In this document: positions 6,905 to 14,962 of the stretch, piece after piece
Layout: the number at the start of each line of letters is the position of its first letter
How positions within the stretch are numbered: the first letter of the stretch is position 1
From: CAWEHQ01 sp051001995
GTDB lineage: Bacteria; Actinomycetota; Thermoleophilia; Solirubrobacterales; Thermoleophilaceae
Assembly: GCA_051001995.1 (NCBI GenBank)
Contig: JBPCMT010000238.1
Coordinates: 1 to 19,786 of the forward strand
Direction of reading: 5' to 3'
Length of the DNA stretch: 19,786 nt
Made by a program: the position numbers and the translations under genes
The notes under the pieces: model-generated
Told to the model about the DNA's origin: nothing
Seen by the model: only the letters and a program-made list of their open reading frames with translations
Database searches by the model: none

Positions 6905-7813
6905 TCACGGCCGTGCGACCGCTCTCCGTGCCCACGCCAGGCGCCGGCGTGCGCGGTGGCCCGTCCCGCCACGCAGCCTGGCCACTCGCCCGACTCCCGG
7001 GAGATACGCGAGCCGCTGCTCGTAGTGCGCGTGAAGCTCGGCGTCCACCGCGTTGTACGCGCGTATCAACGCGCTCGTTTCCTCATCGACGGGGAGGCTT
7101 TCGCCGCGCACGTTGGCGCGGGGAACGAACAACGTGCGCCAGCCGAAGCTGTCGGCGAACAAACGGACGGACTGGGAGAAGTGGTCTTGCGTCCCGACGA
7201 CGTAGCGGTCGGACAGGATGTCGAGCGCTCGCCGCGTGTACGGCTCGAGCGAGGCACGGTCGCTCGTCACGGGCATCTCGCGCGAGTCGAGGACGCCAAG
7301 CAGGATCTGGCCTCCCTGTTCGTTGAAGAACGGCCGAAAGAGGTGCTCGTGGCCCGGATCCCTTGAGCGCGACTCGGCGCTCAGGTAGATGTCCTTCAGG
7401 CTCAGCCGGCGATCGCGCATCGCATGGGCCATCGGAGCCCACCGCCCGGTCGCGCTCGCGGGAGCACGAGCCTGCCGCTCGGCGTGGCGGTAGAGGGATA
7501 CGACGCGTTCGACGGGGTCACGCAGCATCGTGAACGCCCGTACCGGTCTGTCGTCGATCACGGCCATCAGCAGCGGCGCGGCGTGTCCCATGAAGCAGCG
7601 CGTCCCTGTCCGGCGGTCGGCCGGTAGCGACTGGTACGCGGCGCGCGCGCGGCGGATCACGGTCTCCCAATGGAAGTCGGGGGGAATGCGCGTTAGATGG
7701 AACGTGCGCTCGATGTCCGCGACCTCGTTGGCCGCGAAGTTGGCCCTCGTGACCTGTCGCAGCGAGGTCCCTGCGGTCTTGGCGATGTGGTGCTGGATCA
7801 GGAGCGGTTCCAT
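6905..7813 (-). CDS. Sulfotransferase family protein (PAPS-dependent)
   Basis: Predicted transfer of sulfate from PAPS to a sugar or other acceptor; 302 residues, the usual size of the carbohydrate Sulfotransfer_2-like group. The 5'-phosphosulfate-binding motif is HIAKTAGTSLRQV (9-21) with K12, T13 and T16. The 3'-phosphate-binding motif is RDPVERVVSLYRH (98-110), with the expected arginine and serine. The start ATG 7813 leaves only eight residues before the first motif, as normal. The C-terminal 30 residues are Arg-rich and unconserved. No signal peptide is seen, so it should act in the cytoplasm. A second, different sulfotransferase lies at 14084-14896. Acceptor unknown; surface glycan is the natural guess given the neighbouring glycosyltransferases. 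Confidence 0.87.
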   Translation of the reverse strand: MEPLLIQHHIAKTAGTSLRQVTRANFAANEVADIERTFHLTRIPPDFHWETVIRRARAAYQSLPADRRTGTRCFMGHAAPLLMAVIDDRPVRAFTMLRDPVERVVSLYRHAERQARAPASATGRWAPMAHAMRDRRLSLKDIYLSAESRSRDPGHEHLFRPFFNEQGGQILLGVLDSREMPVTSDRASLEPYTRRALDILSDRYVVGTQDHFSQSVRLFADSFGWRTLFVPRANVRGESLPVDEETSALIRAYNAVDAELHAHYEQRLAYLPGVGRVARLRGGTGHRARRRLAWARRAVARP

Positions 7814-7948
7814 GGGATTCCGATCTCACGACGATCCTGCGGCTACGGCGACCGGTGTTCTTCCACGACAACCTCGCCGTAGTGCTCCAGCCTCACCGTG
7901 CCGACCGCTCGCCGTAGATCGCACCGGCCGCAGATTCGAGTTCGAGCC

Positions 7949-8035
7949 CTTGCCCAGCGTCGCCGTCGGCCACAGCCCCGCGTTGGCGATCAGCCGCTCA
8001 TTATCGAAGCAGACGCTGACTGAGTCGGGTCGCAT
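7949..8035 (-). pseudogene. Remnant of an IS1380-like transposase N-terminus
   Basis: This is the only recognisable item in the 362-base gap 7814-8175. From ATG 8035 the minus strand reads MRPDSVSVCFDNERLIANAG followed by LWPTATLGK, which resembles from memory the start of IS1380-family transposases (V.F.DERLVANAGLLLPATLAQRLGL). The similarity stops after about 29 residues and the following frame is unrelated, so the rest of the transposase is gone. No terminal inverted repeats or target duplication were found. A second frame downstream (7855-7905, VRLEHYGEVVVEEHRSP then stop) also looks protein-like, suggesting a patchwork of gene debris. Confidence 0.42.
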
Positions 8036-8175
8036 CACCACCCACGAACCGTTCACCATGGGAGTGACCTTTCTGACGTGAGGCCGCGGCTGCCGATGAT
8101 CCGCCTTTAGCCTGCTGGAGGTCATCGTCGAGGGCGATTCGGACGAATCAGGTCTGAACGCCCGGTAGATCGAGG

Positions 8176-8925
8176 CTAAGCGCCCGGCCGCACCCGCGAC
8201 GCCTCGTAGGCCAGCCGTTGACGCTTACCTTCCTCGGGTTCGGTCTCCTCGGGACCCAGGTACATAATCAGGCGGGCCGGCACGCCTCCCGTTCCGTACA
8301 GGGGCGGGATCGGGGTCCGCACCACCGAGTTGGCGGCGACCATCGACTTCTCGCCGACGCTCGCCGTGACCGTGCACTTGGTGGCGACGGCGGCGTCGTC
8401 GCCGAGCTGCACCACGGCGTAGTCGTAGCCCCGCTCCATGAAGGGCTTGCTCATGTCGCCCGCGTAGCTGTGACTCCCGTCGCTGATGTAGGCATGCGGC
8501 CCGATGATGCAGCGCCGGCCCAGCTCGAGCGAGGTGCTGCACCCGAGGATGGCGCCGACGTTCAAGATCGTGCCCTCGCCGATCGCGACGCGCCCGCGGC
8601 CCTCGATCTCGATCAGGCAGTCCGAGCGTATCTCCACGTTCGGGCCGACGATCAGCGTGCCGTGCCCCGGGATCTGCACCCGGGCGCGGCGCCCGAGCCG
8701 CACCGGCCCCTCGAAGCGGATGGTCGCGTGCGGATGGCGAAGCAGTATCCAGCGCTTGCGGAGCTCCGACATCAGATTCGCTCCCCAGCCGTAGCCGACC
8801 CGCCCGGGCAGGCGAATGAGCCTTTGCTTGAGAGGCACGGGAAGCCGCCCGAGAACGGCGCGTGGATTCACGGCGAGCACCTTAGCGTTCGGCTGCGCTA
8901 TCGCGGCGCTACCGGCGGCGACCAC
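8176..8925 (-). CDS. Left-handed beta-helix (hexapeptide-repeat) acyltransferase
   Basis: Predicted O- or N-acyltransferase (WbbJ/maltose-acetyltransferase-like) that adds acetyl or a similar group to a sugar; 249 residues. From about residue 70 to 215 it has repeated [LIV]-G-x4 hexapeptides (VRLGRRARV, LIVGPNVEI, VAIGEGTIL, LELGRRCII), which form the trimeric beta-helix. The loop ISDGSHSYAG (about 146-155) matches the catalytic D-x-x-H region of these enzymes. The C-terminal end GTGGVPARLI is the usual closing turn. GTG 8925 gives the longest form; GTG 8880 (before LAVNPRAVLG) would drop 15 Ala-rich residues and is equally possible. It lies among glycosyltransferases and sulfotransferases, so glycan decoration is likely. 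Confidence 0.85.
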   Translation of the reverse strand: MVAAGSAAIAQPNAKVLAVNPRAVLGRLPVPLKQRLIRLPGRVGYGWGANLMSELRKRWILLRHPHATIRFEGPVRLGRRARVQIPGHGTLIVGPNVEIRSDCLIEIEGRGRVAIGEGTILNVGAILGCSTSLELGRRCIIGPHAYISDGSHSYAGDMSKPFMERGYDYAVVQLGDDAAVATKCTVTASVGEKSMVAANSVVRTPIPPLYGTGGVPARLIMYLGPEETEPEEGKRQRLAYEASRVRPGA

Positions 8926-8985
8926 GACCCGTTGTCGGGGCAGCTACAGCGCAGCGGCAGGCTGAGCTCCCCCGCGGGTATCTCC

Positions 8986-9001
8986 GTAGCCATACGGCTA
9001 C
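8986..9001. repeat. Short perfect hairpin between tRNA-Arg and the acyltransferase gene
   Basis: GTAGCC-ATAC-GGCTAC forms a perfect 6-bp stem with a 4-base loop. It is about 70 bases downstream of the tRNA 3' end on the minus strand, so it could help end tRNA transcription, but there is no T-run. The rest of the 146-base gap (8926-9071) shows nothing recognisable. Confidence 0.25.
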
Positions 9002-9071
9002 AACGCAGCATGGTGCTAAGCCGCTCCCAACGGTTCGAGGCTTGCAACGGCGTGCCTGCGCGGTGGCGAAG

Positions 9072-9144
9072 CGCGCCCGGCAGGATTCGAACCTGCGACT
9101 TCTGCCTCCGGAGGGCAGCGCTCTATCCACTGAGCTACGGGCGC
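9072..9144 (-). tRNA. tRNA-Arg (anticodon CCG)
   Basis: A complete 73-base cloverleaf on the minus strand. The acceptor GCGCCCG pairs with CGGGCGC and leaves discriminator G. The D-arm begins TAGCTCAG, and the TpsiC arm contains GGTTCGAATCC. The anticodon arm is CTGCC-CTCCGGA-GGCAG, putting CCG at positions 34-36, which reads arginine codon CGG. CCA is not encoded. It lies 30 bases downstream of a glycosyltransferase stop on the same strand; a CCGCGG-CTCCG-CCGCGG hairpin (9148-9164) separates the two. Confidence 0.96.
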
Positions 9145-9174
9145 TCGCCGCGGCTCCGCCGCGGTGCCGCGAGT

Positions 9175-10140
9175 CTACCCGCCGCCCCGATCGCCACCGA
9201 TCAGCCGCGCGCGGCTCCGCAGCCCCGCGCGGTGCACCCGCACGCGCACGCGCGCGCGGTGCAGCGTAAGCCGCCAGGGCGGTGAAAGCCGCGGTCGAAA
9301 CGGCCTCAGGGCCGCGTACTTCACGGCCTCGACCGCCACGACGAACATGGCGCAGAGGCGAGCGGCGCGCAGCCCGCGGCGCCTGGCGATCCAGGTGTAG
9401 AGCGCGGCGATCTGTCGCGGCACGCGCTCGGAGCCGAAGGCGTCCCGCGCCGCCGCGGAGACGGCATGGTGCACGATGGCGCTCGGCTCGTAGCGCGTTG
9501 ACCAGCCGGTCCGAGCCAGGCGCCAGGCCAGGTCCACGTCCTCGGCGTACATCCATTGACGCTCGTCGAAGCCGCCGACCGCGTCGAACGCCTCCCGGCG
9601 GACGAGCAGGAAGGCGCCGTCGGCCCAGTCCACGGGGCGGCGGCGGCGCTCGTCCCATGCGCCCTCGAGCAGCAGGCGGTCGCCGAGCCGCCGGCTGATC
9701 CGCCCCACCGGCACGCTGCGGGTCACGAGGTAGAGCGGCGGGAAGACGTGCACCGAGTGCTGGGTCGCCCCTTCCCGCGTGACGAGCCGCGGCGCCACGC
9801 AGCCCACGCGCGCTCGCCCGCCGGCTCCCGCGAGCAGCGCCTCGATCGCCCCGGGCTCCACCGCAACGTCGGCGTTGGCGGGCGCCAGCCATGCGCTCTC
9901 GGTCTGCTCGGCCACCTGGTTGACGGCCGGGCCGAAGCCGAGGTTGCGCTCGGACTCGACTAGGTGGGCGGCTGGGAACTCCTCGCGCACCATGGCCTGC
10001 GAGCCGTCGGCCGAGCCGTTGTCGATCACCCAGACCTCGGCAAGCCCGTCGCGGACGTCTGGCTCGAGCGACCGCAGGCAGGCTCGCAGCAGGTCGCGGG
10101 TGTTCCACGACACCACCGCGACGACGACGGGCGCGGACAT
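9175..10140 (-). CDS. Family 2 glycosyltransferase, rhamnosyltransferase-like
   Basis: GT2 enzyme of the WbbL/rhamnosyltransferase-like type; 321 residues. N-terminal VVVAVVSWNTRDLL (5-18) and VWVIDNGSADGS (36-47) form the nucleotide-binding half. RNLGFGPAVNQ (65-75) is the hallmark of this subgroup, the DxD-equivalent is NADV (89-92), and the acceptor-side motif GGFDERQWMYAEDVDLAWR (189-207) has the Glu-Asp pair. The last 50 residues are highly basic (repeated Arg/His/Val), perhaps a membrane-surface contact. The ATG at 10140 places the first strand at residue 5, as expected. It is divergent from the asparagine-synthetase-like gene. Donor and acceptor are not determinable. Confidence 0.88.
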   Translation of the reverse strand: MSAPVVVAVVSWNTRDLLRACLRSLEPDVRDGLAEVWVIDNGSADGSQAMVREEFPAAHLVESERNLGFGPAVNQVAEQTESAWLAPANADVAVEPGAIEALLAGAGGRARVGCVAPRLVTREGATQHSVHVFPPLYLVTRSVPVGRISRRLGDRLLLEGAWDERRRRPVDWADGAFLLVRREAFDAVGGFDERQWMYAEDVDLAWRLARTGWSTRYEPSAIVHHAVSAAARDAFGSERVPRQIAALYTWIARRRGLRAARLCAMFVVAVEAVKYAALRPFRPRLSPPWRLTLHRARVRVRVHRAGLRSRARLIGGDRGGG

Positions 10141-10287
10141 CGGTACGCCACCCTAGATGGTGGTCGCACGGCCGCGTGGTTCGGGGTCGTGGAATCAGCC
10201 ATCTAACGTGCGGGATATCCTCGTTGCCCATGCTTCGCTCTGCCCGCCCACGGCGCCGCCGGGCGCTCGGTCGGCGCAGGACCCGGC

Positions 10288-12021
10288 GTGGCGCCTAGCT
10301 TCTGCCTGTTCGCGGCCCAGTGCGTCGAGACCTGGCACAGGGCCGCGCTCGAGCGCCGCGCCGAGGACCTCGCCCGCTTCTACCGACCGCTCGGGTACGA
10401 CCGCGTGTCGCTGCGCTGGGTACCGGCTCTGCGACTTCTGCTCGGGACCGTGGACCGGGCGGCCGAGCCGCTGGAGGCCGACGCCGTTCTAAGCTGGGGC
10501 GGCCCCGCTCCACGGCGCCTCCTCGAGCCCGCCGCGCTCCTGTCGGCCGGCGACCGCGACCTCCGCTCGCTCGACGCGGTCACGGTCCTCGCCGCAGCCT
10601 CGGACGATGAGGGGTGCCTCGTCTCCGGCGCCGGCGGCATCACTTCTCTCTACGCCGCCCGTGGGCGCGAGGCGTCGGTGTGGTCCACTCACGGGGTGGC
10701 CGCCGCCTGGCTCGCGCTCGGCCGCGCGCGGGTCGACGCCGACACGCTGCCCGAGTTCGTCGCGTTGGAGTACGTGGGCGGCCCTCGGACACTGATCGAG
10801 GGTGTGCGAGCGGTGCCCGTCGCCACGCGAGTGCGGCTGACACCTCGCGGGGAGCTCGAGCAGAGCTACTGGCCCAAGCCGGAGCGCTGGGCGCCCGTGA
10901 CCGAGACGGCGGCTCAAGCACACGCCGAGCGGGCTCTGCTCGAGGGGCTCGCACGCCGGCTCGACGGCGTGGCGGCGCCGATCGTCGGGCTCACCGGAGG
11001 GCTCGACAGCCGCGTCGTGGCGGTGGCGCTGCGCGAGCTGGGCGCGCCCTTCGAGACGCTCACCTGGGGGCCGGCCGACTCGCCCGACCTGGGCACCGCG
11101 CGCGAGGTCGCTGCGCGGCTGGGAGTGGGTCACCGCTGGCGCGCGATCGACCCGCCCGCCGCGCGCGGGACGCTCGAGCGCCTCGACCGCCTCGCGCGCT
11201 GGAGCGACGGGACCTGCCCGCTCGACCTGCGCGGAGACGTCTGGCCTACCGAGGGGTCGGCATTCGTGACCGGCATCGGCGGCGAGGTCGGGCGCGCCTT
11301 CTACTACATGGCACGAGCGCACGAGGAGCCCGACCCGAGCGCGCGACGGCTGCTGCGGCTGCTCGCGATCCCGCTCCGCCTCCATCGCGCGCGTCCCGAG
11401 GCGGTCAGGCGAGTGGAGCGTCGGGTCGACGGCTGGCTCGCGGAGGCGGAGTCGCTCGGCCACGGCGGCTGGGGTCGCCTCGACTTCATGTACGGAGAGC
11501 AGCGCGTGCGCCGATGGGGGCGGCTGATCCTGCCGCGCTCGACGCCGCCCGCCCTGCCCGCCTTCGCCACGCCGGAGGTGACCCGCGCGCTCGCCTCGCT
11601 GCCGCTCGTCGAACGGGTCTCGAACGGGTTTCACCGGCGCTTCCTGGCCGCTCGGCTACCGGAGCTCGCGCCCCCCGCCGGCGTCCTTCCACGCAGCCCG
11701 GCCGCGGTGCGGTGGGCGCGCCGCCGGGTCCTTCCGGCGGTGCGCCCGACGCTCGAAGCGGCGCTCCGTCGCCGCCCGCCCGACCGGGGGCGGTGGCCGG
11801 ACGCGCCGCTGTGGCGCGGCCGCGAGGAGGTCAGGGACTGGCTCGCGCGCGACGTCCTCCACTCCGAGGTCATGCTCGAGGCGCTCGGGGAGGGCTGGGC
11901 GACCTACACGCATCGAGGGTTGCTGGCCGACGACTGGCGGGCCACCTCGAAGACGCTGCTGGCGGCAGGCCCGGTGGCCCTCGCGAGGGCGCTCACCGAG
12001 CTCGGCGACCCGCGCCCGTAG
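10288..12021 (+). CDS. Asparagine synthetase-like protein without the glutaminase cysteine
   Basis: Member of the AsnB/asparagine-synthase-like superfamily, 577 residues. AsnB enzymes activate a carboxylate with ATP and amidate it with ammonia from glutamine. The ATP-pyrophosphatase loop is present as GLTGGLDSR (234-242), a close variant of SGGxDS. Just before it come remnants of the amidotransferase domain, such as GGITSLYAARG and SYWPKPERW. The N-terminus has no Met-Cys start and no NGEIYN-type segment, so glutaminase activity is not expected. GTG 10288 has AGGA six bases upstream; earlier in-frame codons offer no start before a stop at 10204. Such proteins are common in actinobacterial glycan clusters, where their substrates are unknown. 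The phosphodiesterase gene follows 31 bases later. Confidence 0.8.
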   Translation: MAPSFCLFAAQCVETWHRAALERRAEDLARFYRPLGYDRVSLRWVPALRLLLGTVDRAAEPLEADAVLSWGGPAPRRLLEPAALLSAGDRDLRSLDAVTVLAAASDDEGCLVSGAGGITSLYAARGREASVWSTHGVAAAWLALGRARVDADTLPEFVALEYVGGPRTLIEGVRAVPVATRVRLTPRGELEQSYWPKPERWAPVTETAAQAHAERALLEGLARRLDGVAAPIVGLTGGLDSRVVAVALRELGAPFETLTWGPADSPDLGTAREVAARLGVGHRWRAIDPPAARGTLERLDRLARWSDGTCPLDLRGDVWPTEGSAFVTGIGGEVGRAFYYMARAHEEPDPSARRLLRLLAIPLRLHRARPEAVRRVERRVDGWLAEAESLGHGGWGRLDFMYGEQRVRRWGRLILPRSTPPALPAFATPEVTRALASLPLVERVSNGFHRRFLAARLPELAPPAGVLPRSPAAVRWARRRVLPAVRPTLEAALRRRPPDRGRWPDAPLWRGREEVRDWLARDVLHSEVMLEALGEGWATYTHRGLLADDWRATSKTLLAAGPVALARALTELGDPRP

Positions 12022-12052
12022 ACGGCGGCGAAGACGCGGATACCCTGCCGCG

Positions 12053-12544
12053 GTGGTCTGGGCGGTGATCGCGGACACTCACATGCCCCGGGGGGCGCGA
12101 CGCCTGCCGGAGGAGTGCGTCGAGCGGCTGCGCGCCGCCGACCTCGTGCTCCACGCGGGCGACTTCGTCGGGCCGGCTGTCCTGGCAGACCTCGAGCGCC
12201 TCGGACCGCCGGTGGCGGCCGTCCACGGCAACGTCGACGCGCCCTCGCTGCGCAGCGGTCTCCCTGCGGAGCGGGTGGTGGAGGGCCCCGGCGTTCGAGT
12301 CGGCCTCGTCCACGACGCCGGGCCCGCCCGCGGGCGCGTGGCGCGTCTGCGCCGCCGCTTCCCGAGCGTCGACGCGGTGGTGTTCGGCCACTCGCACCTG
12401 CCGTTGAGCGAGCGCGCGGACGATGGCTTTCAGATCTTCAACCCCGGCAGTCCGACCGAGCGGCGCCGCGCGCCCCGGAAAACCATGGGCGTCGCCCGCC
12501 TCGAGGACGGGACGATCACCTTCGAGCACGTGTCGCTCGCCTGA
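12053..12544 (+). CDS. YfcE/MJ0936-type metallophosphoesterase
   Basis: Small two-metal phosphoesterase of the calcineurin-like superfamily, 163 residues, the standard length for YfcE/MJ0936 phosphodiesterases. Metal ligands appear in order: D8 and H10 (ADTH), D37 (AGDF), N60 (HGNVD), H87 (VHD), and H113/H115 (GHSH). GNVD instead of GNHE places it in the phosphodiesterase branch. The C-terminal motif FNPGSPTERR (about 144-153) is also typical. GTG 12053 puts the first metal ligand at residue 8. Its stop overlaps the RNase Z start by one base (TGATG), so the two are coupled. Natural substrate is unknown. Confidence 0.9.
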   Translation: MVWAVIADTHMPRGARRLPEECVERLRAADLVLHAGDFVGPAVLADLERLGPPVAAVHGNVDAPSLRSGLPAERVVEGPGVRVGLVHDAGPARGRVARLRRRFPSVDAVVFGHSHLPLSERADDGFQIFNPGSPTERRRAPRKTMGVARLEDGTITFEHVSLA

Positions 12545-13482
12545 TGGAGCTCGACGTCCTCTTTCTCGGCACCGCGGGCTCGACGCCGACGGCGCGGCGC
12601 GGCCTGCCGGCCACGCTCGTGGCCCTCGGCGGCGACCGCATCCTGTTCGACTGCGGCGAGGGCACCCAGCGCCAGCTCCAGCGGTCGGTGGGCCTCGTGG
12701 ACCTCGAGCAGGTCTTCATCACCCATTTTCACGCCGACCACTTCCTGGGGCTGCCGGGGATGCTGAAGAGCTTCGCCCTGCGCGGCCGCGATGCCCCGCT
12801 GGAGGTCTACGGCCCGCCCGGGTTGAGCCGCCTGTTCGAGGCGCTGCGCCCTGTGATCGGCCGGATCCCCTTCGAGCTGCGCCTGATCGAGCTGGAGCCG
12901 AACGTCCGCCTCGAGCGACCGGGGTACGCGATTGCTCCCTTCGCCGTGGAGCACGGGGTCAGGGCGTACGGCTACGCGCTCGTGGAGCAGGAGCGACCGG
13001 GGCGCTTCGACGAGGCACGCGCGGTCGAGCTCGGCGTCCGACCCGGTCCCGACTACGGTCGGCTTCAGGGCGGCGAGGCCGTCACCGGGAGCGGCGGCGA
13101 GGTTCGACCGGAGCAGGTCGTCGGCGAGCCGCGCCGCGGGCGCAAGGTGGTGATCGCCGGCGATTCGGCGCCCTGCGCCTCGACGCGGGTGGCGGCGCAC
13201 GAGGCCGACCTCCTGATACACGAGGCGACGTTCGCCGCCGAGGCGGCCGAGCGCGCCGCCGCCACCGGACACTCCACCGCGCGGGCGGCCGCCCAGCTCG
13301 CGCTCGAGGCGGAGGTCGCGCTGCTGGCGCTGACCCACGTCTCGCCCCGCTACGGCGGCGGCGAGCTGCGCGACGAGGCGCGCGCGGTGTTCGAGCGGAC
13401 GATCGTGCCGCGCGACTTCGACCGCGTCCAGATTCCCTTCCCCGAGCGCGGCGAGGCGGTGCACGTCCGCGTTGAGGACTGA
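12544..13482 (+). CDS. rnz: Ribonuclease Z (tRNA 3'-endonuclease)
   Basis: Short-form tRNase Z of the metallo-beta-lactamase fold, 312 residues (family about 300-320). It cuts the 3' trailer from tRNA precursors so that CCA can be added; the tRNA in this window lacks an encoded CCA, so it would need this route. The opening FLGTAGSTPTARRG is diagnostic. The zinc motif is H61-x-H63-x-D65-H66 (THFHADH), followed by GLPGM. The flexible exosite arm GRFDEARAVELGVRPGPDYG is present, as are GDSAPC, HEATF and THVSPRY, which hold the remaining metal ligands. The ATG at 12544 shares its A with the upstream TGA. Confidence 0.95.
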   Translation: MELDVLFLGTAGSTPTARRGLPATLVALGGDRILFDCGEGTQRQLQRSVGLVDLEQVFITHFHADHFLGLPGMLKSFALRGRDAPLEVYGPPGLSRLFEALRPVIGRIPFELRLIELEPNVRLERPGYAIAPFAVEHGVRAYGYALVEQERPGRFDEARAVELGVRPGPDYGRLQGGEAVTGSGGEVRPEQVVGEPRRGRKVVIAGDSAPCASTRVAAHEADLLIHEATFAAEAAERAAATGHSTARAAAQLALEAEVALLALTHVSPRYGGGELRDEARAVFERTIVPRDFDRVQIPFPERGEAVHVRVED

Positions 13483-13496
13483 GTGCTCGAAACCTG

Positions 13497-13529
13497 TCGA
13501 GCCCCCGGAACCGGGCTCCGGGGGCTCGA
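13497..13529. terminator. Strong stem-loop after RNase Z
   Basis: TCGAGCCCCCGGA (13497-13509) and TCCGGGGGCTCGA (13517-13529) form a perfect 13-bp GC-rich stem around a 7-base loop. It begins 15 bases past the rnz stop and faces the convergent RTX-repeat gene. It lacks a clear T-tract, as is common for actinobacterial transcript ends. Confidence 0.6.
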
Positions 13530-13584
13530 AGGTCTTGCTGGGGGTCCGGCCGTGTCTTCACGGACCGCGTGTCGCCTCGTACAG

Positions 13585-14084
13585 CTAGCGGCTGACCGCC
13601 GACTTCACGACCTCGCAGTCGATCGCGACGTCGCGATCGGGCCCACCGACGCAACGGTCGAACCCCGGTCCACCGCGCATCCTGTCGTTGCCGGGTCCAC
13701 CCTGCAGCCGATCGTTGTCCGACTCGCCGATCAGAACGTCGCCCCCTCGATTACCGCGCAGCTTGTCGTCACCGCTGCCGCCATAGAGAAAGTCCCCCTG
13801 CCGAGGCCGCACATCAGGTCATTGCCCGCGCGGCCGTCGAGCGTGTCTCGCACGAGCGGGAACCCGATGATCACGTCGGCGCCCGGCGTTCCGACGCTGC
13901 GCACGCCCGGAATGGCGATCACCGTCGCTGCGCGGCCCTTGCAGTTCAGCGGGCCGTCCGCGGGTGCCGGCTCAGGAATCGCGAAGCCGGCGACCACGCT
14001 GCCTGCATCGACAGCGCTCGCTCCGCTTTTGCGCGGGTATGAGCACCGCAAGCTCCACATGCGGGAACATCTCGGCGCCGCCAT
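13585..14084 (-). pseudogene. RTX-type calcium-binding repeat protein, frameshifted
   Basis: Secreted-type protein with nonapeptide GGxGxDxLx repeats that wrap calcium in a parallel beta-roll. The front part, from ATG 14084, contains a CKGRAATVIAIPG segment and GTPGADVIIG, TLDGRAGNDLMCG. The back part, in another frame ending at TAG 13585, contains FLYGGSGDDKLRGN, GGPGNDRMRGG and ends DCEVV. The two halves join naturally only if one G is added to the five-G run at 13794-13798. That is either a true frameshift or a homopolymer sequencing error. Repaired length would be about 166 residues. No convincing signal peptide is seen, which adds to the impression of decay. ATG 14084 shares its A with the upstream sulfotransferase TGA (TGATG). 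Confidence 0.65.
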
Positions 14085-14896
14085 CAGACGCTCCACGAGC
14101 GGAACCGTCGGCCCGTGAGGCGTCGCAGGCGGTCGGCGTCCGCGGCGAAGTGGGTGGTCAGCCGGCGTCGTACGCCGGGCTTGAGCCGCGGGCGACCCGA
14201 TCGCGCCAGGAGCGCCTCGGCGCCGCTTGCCGCGGGCCCCGGCAGCGTCCGCGCGACGCTTCGCGCGCGTCCTCGCAGACCCCCGGCCTTGTCCGCCGCC
14301 GTGTTCGCCACGACCGCGAGCTCCGGTGCCCAGAACTCCGGATGGACCTCGAGAAAGCGAAAGACGCGTCGAAGCGTGTCGCGGCGCCTGCGCAGCAGGT
14401 CCTCCTGCGCGATGACGAGGACGCGGTCGCGCGAGTAGCGGGCGAGGAACTGCGAGAGCTGGAGGTGGTAGCGGCCCTGGATCACGTAGGTGCTGTCGGC
14501 GAGCGCCGGGTCCGAGCACACCTCCGCCAGGGACCGCAGCTCGTGCCCGTTCGCGCGGAGGTGCAGGTACTGGGAGACCATCCGGTCGATCGGGTCGCGG
14601 ACCATGTAGACGAGCCTCGCGTCGGGGATCACCGCGTGCATGCGTTCGGCGATCCCGGTTTCCCGCGGGTAGGTCGTGTAGCTCGGCGAGGACTCCCCGC
14701 GCACGGCGAACGCGCCGGCGTCGGCGAAGTGCGACTCATACCAGTCGACGCCCCGCCACCAGTTCCAGGCCGGCGACGTGAAGAAGTTGAGCTCCTTGGG
14801 GGTCGACATCGAGACCTCCGGATGGCGGTCCAGGTAGCGGTGGAGGCTCGTGGTGCCCGCCTTCTGCGCGCCGATGACGACCAGGTTCGGGAGCAC
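14084..14896 (-). CDS. Sulfotransferase (heparan/NDST-like Sulfotransfer_1 type)
   Basis: PAPS-dependent sulfotransferase, 270 residues. The phosphosulfate-binding motif GAQKAGTTSLHRYL (9-22) and following HPEVSMSTPKELNFF are the classic N-sulfotransferase pattern, with K12 as the catalytic-site lysine. The 3'-phosphate motif is VRDPIDRMVSQYLH (99-112) with R100. The segment FRFLEVHPEFW near residue 190 is also conserved. GTG 14896 is chosen because only seven residues precede the motif; an upstream extension to 15334 would run through the divergent rfbF gene. It belongs to a different subfamily from the sulfotransferase at 6905, suggesting two different acceptors. It is divergent from rfbF across 66 bases. 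Confidence 0.88.
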   Translation of the reverse strand: MLPNLVVIGAQKAGTTSLHRYLDRHPEVSMSTPKELNFFTSPAWNWWRGVDWYESHFADAGAFAVRGESSPSYTTYPRETGIAERMHAVIPDARLVYMVRDPIDRMVSQYLHLRANGHELRSLAEVCSDPALADSTYVIQGRYHLQLSQFLARYSRDRVLVIAQEDLLRRRRDTLRRVFRFLEVHPEFWAPELAVVANTAADKAGGLRGRARSVARTLPGPAASGAEALLARSGRPRLKPGVRRRLTTHFAADADRLRRLTGRRFRSWSV

Positions 14897-14962
14897 GACC
14901 GGGCCGATCTTTCCAGTCCCGGGCGACCGCGGTGGCCGAGGGGCGGCTAGGGTGGCCCGGCG

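Noticed and set aside
8218..9285. Plus-strand open frame across the acyltransferase and the tRNA
   Set aside because: It reads antisense through tRNA-Arg, giving the familiar spurious peptide APGRIRTCDFCLRRAALYPL; not a gene.
8909..10231. 440-residue minus-strand frame overlapping the second glycosyltransferase
   Set aside because: Out of frame with the clear GT2 motifs and extends through the tRNA; Arg/Ala-rich shadow.
10489..11634. Minus-strand open frame opposite the asparagine-synthetase-like gene
   Set aside because: Shadow frame with no motif; the plus strand has the PP-loop.
12115..12543. Upstream extension of RNase Z
   Set aside because: Overlaps the phosphodiesterase in another frame; MELDVLFLGTAGS is the canonical family start.
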